From DASZHJ01 sp035604335 (GTDB lineage: Bacteria > Pseudomonadota > Alphaproteobacteria > ATCC43930 > CGMCC-115725): a stretch of 30,182 bases of DNA. The notes beneath the pieces were generated by a model, which saw only the letters and a list, made by a program, of their open reading frames with translations, did not search any database and was not told the DNA's origin. The first letter of the stretch is position 1; every line of letters starts with the position of its first letter. The DNA is taken from assembly GCA_035604335.1 (NCBI GenBank), contig DATNIT010000277.1, forward strand, positions 1 through 30,182, written 5' to 3'. Shown piece by piece: positions 28,606 to 30,182 of this stretch. The translations under genes were made by a program, and so were the position numbers.

Positions 28606-30182
28606 ATGAATAGCTGGCAAGAACACTGGAGCCGGGTTGGGCCGCACAGATGTGCCTGGGTCCCGATCCCTCTTTTTTTGCTTGCCTTCATCGGGCTCAG
28701 GCTTGCGGACGTGCAAACGGAGCATGAATTCCCCTACCTGCTTCTATTCTCAAATCTCGTTTTCTTGGCCCTGGCGGGGTTCGTCGTCGCCTTTCTCTTC
28801 GCCCGCAGTTTTCTGTTCCATGGCGCACCCGGGCTGCTGCTGATCGGATGTGGCGCCATGATCTGGGGCGCATCGGGAGTTGCCGGGGTCATTGGCTCCA
28901 TGGCCGCCGCTCACGGCCTCGCTCTGGATGCCAATACGGTCGTAACCATCCACAACATCTGCATCTGGGAGGCGGCGCTCCTCCAACTGCTGGGTGCGGC
29001 ATTCCTTTTCCGCGGGGGTGGAGTCTTGCGGGCACGCGGCTGCTGGCTCTCCGGCGCCTGCGCTCTGACCGCCGCCTCGGTCGGCTTTGTCCTGCTTGCG
29101 ACGCGTTTGCATTGGACACCGGTCTTCTTCGAGCAAGGGAAAGGGGGCACTCCGGAGCGGCAGTTCTTGCTCGGCAGCACCATCGTCACGCTTTTTCTCA
29201 TCGCGACGTTGCTGCAGGGGCTGGCTAATAGCGCTTGGGCCAAATTCATGCACTGGTACACGTGCTCTCAGTTGCTGCTGGCGGTCGGATATCTCGGGAT
29301 AATGATCCAGACCAACTTTGGCGGCATTCTGGGCTGGACCGGCCGGGGCGCCCAATACTTGGGTGGCATCTATATGGTCGTGGCGGCGATCGCCGCTTTC
29401 AGGGAGCGCACTGCCAAGGCAGCGACGTTGGCGCAACCCCGGATGGACGCGGTCTATCGCTACGGCTTCGCAATAGCCGTCGTTCTTGCAGCTGCAGCCC
29501 TGCGCCTCGTTTTTTTGAAGATCCTGGGGACTCAAGCCCCCTTCTTGACCTTCTATCCCGCGGTCGTCCTGGCCGCCCTCTATGGCGGCACGCGGGCGGG
29601 CCTTGCCGCGACCGTCATGTCAGCGCTCCTCGCCGACTATTTTTATATTGACCCGACAAGGTCGCTGGACGTCGAGCAGTCGGGTGATCTTCTGGCGTTG
29701 GCGATATTCACGGTCACGTGCTTTCTGTTGTCCTGGGTTGCGGGCAGGCTTCGGAAGGCCGATCAGATATTCGAATTCAATACCGTGCTCGAGCGCGAGA
29801 TCGCCGAACGCACCAAGGGACTGCAGACCCTTCTGGAGACCGCGAGTGACGGAATTCACGTTCTGGACGGGGACGGGAACCTCGTGCTGTTCAACAAGTC
29901 CTTCCTGCGCATGCTCGGCTACGACCGGGAGGAGGCGGCCACGCTCAACGTCAAGGACTGGGATGCGGCGATTCCGCGGGATCATCTGATAGAAACCGTG
30001 CGCACGCTCATTTGCCGACCTAGCACCTTTGAAACCGCGCACCGGCGCAAGGACGGAACGATCCTTGACGTAGAAATCAATGCCAGGAGCATCGAACTCG
30101 ATGGCAAGTCGTTTCTCTACAACTCGGCACGCGACATCACCGAGCGCAAGAAGACCGAACAAGCGTTGGTCGTTGCCCGCGA
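28606..30182 (+). CDS. Membrane-bound PAS sensor protein (partial, runs off the right edge)
   Basis: At least 525 residues are visible. The first ~280 form about eight hydrophobic segments, for example PYLLLFSNLVFLALAGFVVA and LLGSTIVTLFLIATLLQG; this module resembles MASE-type sensor domains, but I cannot name it. Residues ~286-385 (VYRYGFAIAVVLAAAALRLV, then FYPAVVLAALYGGTRAGLAA) are a four-helix DUF4118 (KdpD-like) region. A short coiled coil (EFNTVLEREIAERTKGL) leads to a PAS domain (~406-515) with ILDVEINARSI and RDITERKKTEQAL. The output domain, probably a histidine kinase or diguanylate cyclase, lies beyond the window. The ATG at 28606 has no strong ribosome-binding site. Composition differs from the genes to its left, suggesting acquisition. 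Confidence 0.85.
   Translation, partial: MNSWQEHWSRVGPHRCAWVPIPLFLLAFIGLRLADVQTEHEFPYLLLFSNLVFLALAGFVVAFLFARSFLFHGAPGLLLIGCGAMIWGASGVAGVIGSMAAAHGLALDANTVVTIHNICIWEAALLQLLGAAFLFRGGGVLRARGCWLSGACALTAASVGFVLLATRLHWTPVFFEQGKGGTPERQFLLGSTIVTLFLIATLLQGLANSAWAKFMHWYTCSQLLLAVGYLGIMIQTNFGGILGWTGRGAQYLGGIYMVVAAIAAFRERTAKAATLAQPRMDAVYRYGFAIAVVLAAAALRLVFLKILGTQAPFLTFYPAVVLAALYGGTRAGLAATVMSALLADYFYIDPTRSLDVEQSGDLLALAIFTVTCFLLSWVAGRLRKADQIFEFNTVLEREIAERTKGLQTLLETASDGIHVLDGDGNLVLFNKSFLRMLGYDREEAATLNVKDWDAAIPRDHLIETVRTLICRPSTFETAHRRKDGTILDVEINARSIELDGKSFLYNSARDITERKKTEQALVVAR

Overview
The window is G+C-rich (a hand count of 27301-27360 gives 45/60) and reads as a core chromosomal segment of an alphaproteobacterium, probably from a Rhodospirillales- or Rhizobiales-like lineage. 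The reasons are the gene neighbourhoods: phasin / clpS-clpA; a small coiled-coil gene, zapA, 6S RNA, 5-FCL and a YmdB phosphoesterase; and tkt-gap-X-fba-thiE. The lineage is inferred from gene order and protein character, since no rRNA gene is present. Most genes are housekeeping or metabolic. I saw no tRNA, rRNA, CRISPR array, IS element or phage gene.

Layout. 1-2990: end of an aldo/keto reductase, an exported protein, then RidA / DUF482 acyltransferase / small membrane protein. 3181-5608: a TauD-type dioxygenase, a frameshifted VOC protein and a convergent CaiB-type CoA-transferase. 5769-9160 (minus): clpA, clpS and a phasin with PhaR-like operators upstream. 9480-11293 (plus): a D,D-carboxypeptidase with a SPOR domain and a GNAT. 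11384-12100: a lower-GC pocket with a frameshifted PEP-CTERM protein and a possible sigma-54 promoter. 12198-14545 (minus): galU and a phosphomanno/phosphoglucomutase, which together make UDP-glucose and mannose-1-P. 14790-16225: a vWA protein translationally coupled to a membrane-anchored J-domain protein. 16415-20464 (minus): YmdB phosphoesterase, lipocalin-like protein, molybdopterin oxidoreductase and GST. 20687-22500 (minus): GNAT, coiled-coil protein, ZapA, 6S RNA and 5-formyl-THF cyclo-ligase. 22627-27941 (plus): transketolase, GAPDH, an unknown 140-aa protein, class I aldolase and ThiE. 28071-28190: the 3' scrap of a chemotaxis receptor, followed by a lower-GC stretch with an FNR/FixK-type box and a membrane PAS sensor that runs off the end.

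Intergenic spaces are heavily seeded with two families of palindromic repeats: a CCCTCACCCT...GGGTGAGGG family and a CGTCCTTCGACGCG...CGCGTCGAAGGACG family. Several of them reach into gene ends: the last ~16 residues of the CoA-transferase, the clpA stop codon, and an alternative dioxygenase start. No complete undescribed system is evident. The best leads are the vWA/J-domain pair, the unknown gene standing where pgk is usually found, and the rearranged right end with its FNR-type box and sensor. Two single-base frameshifts (VOC, PEP-CTERM) may be real decay or assembly errors.
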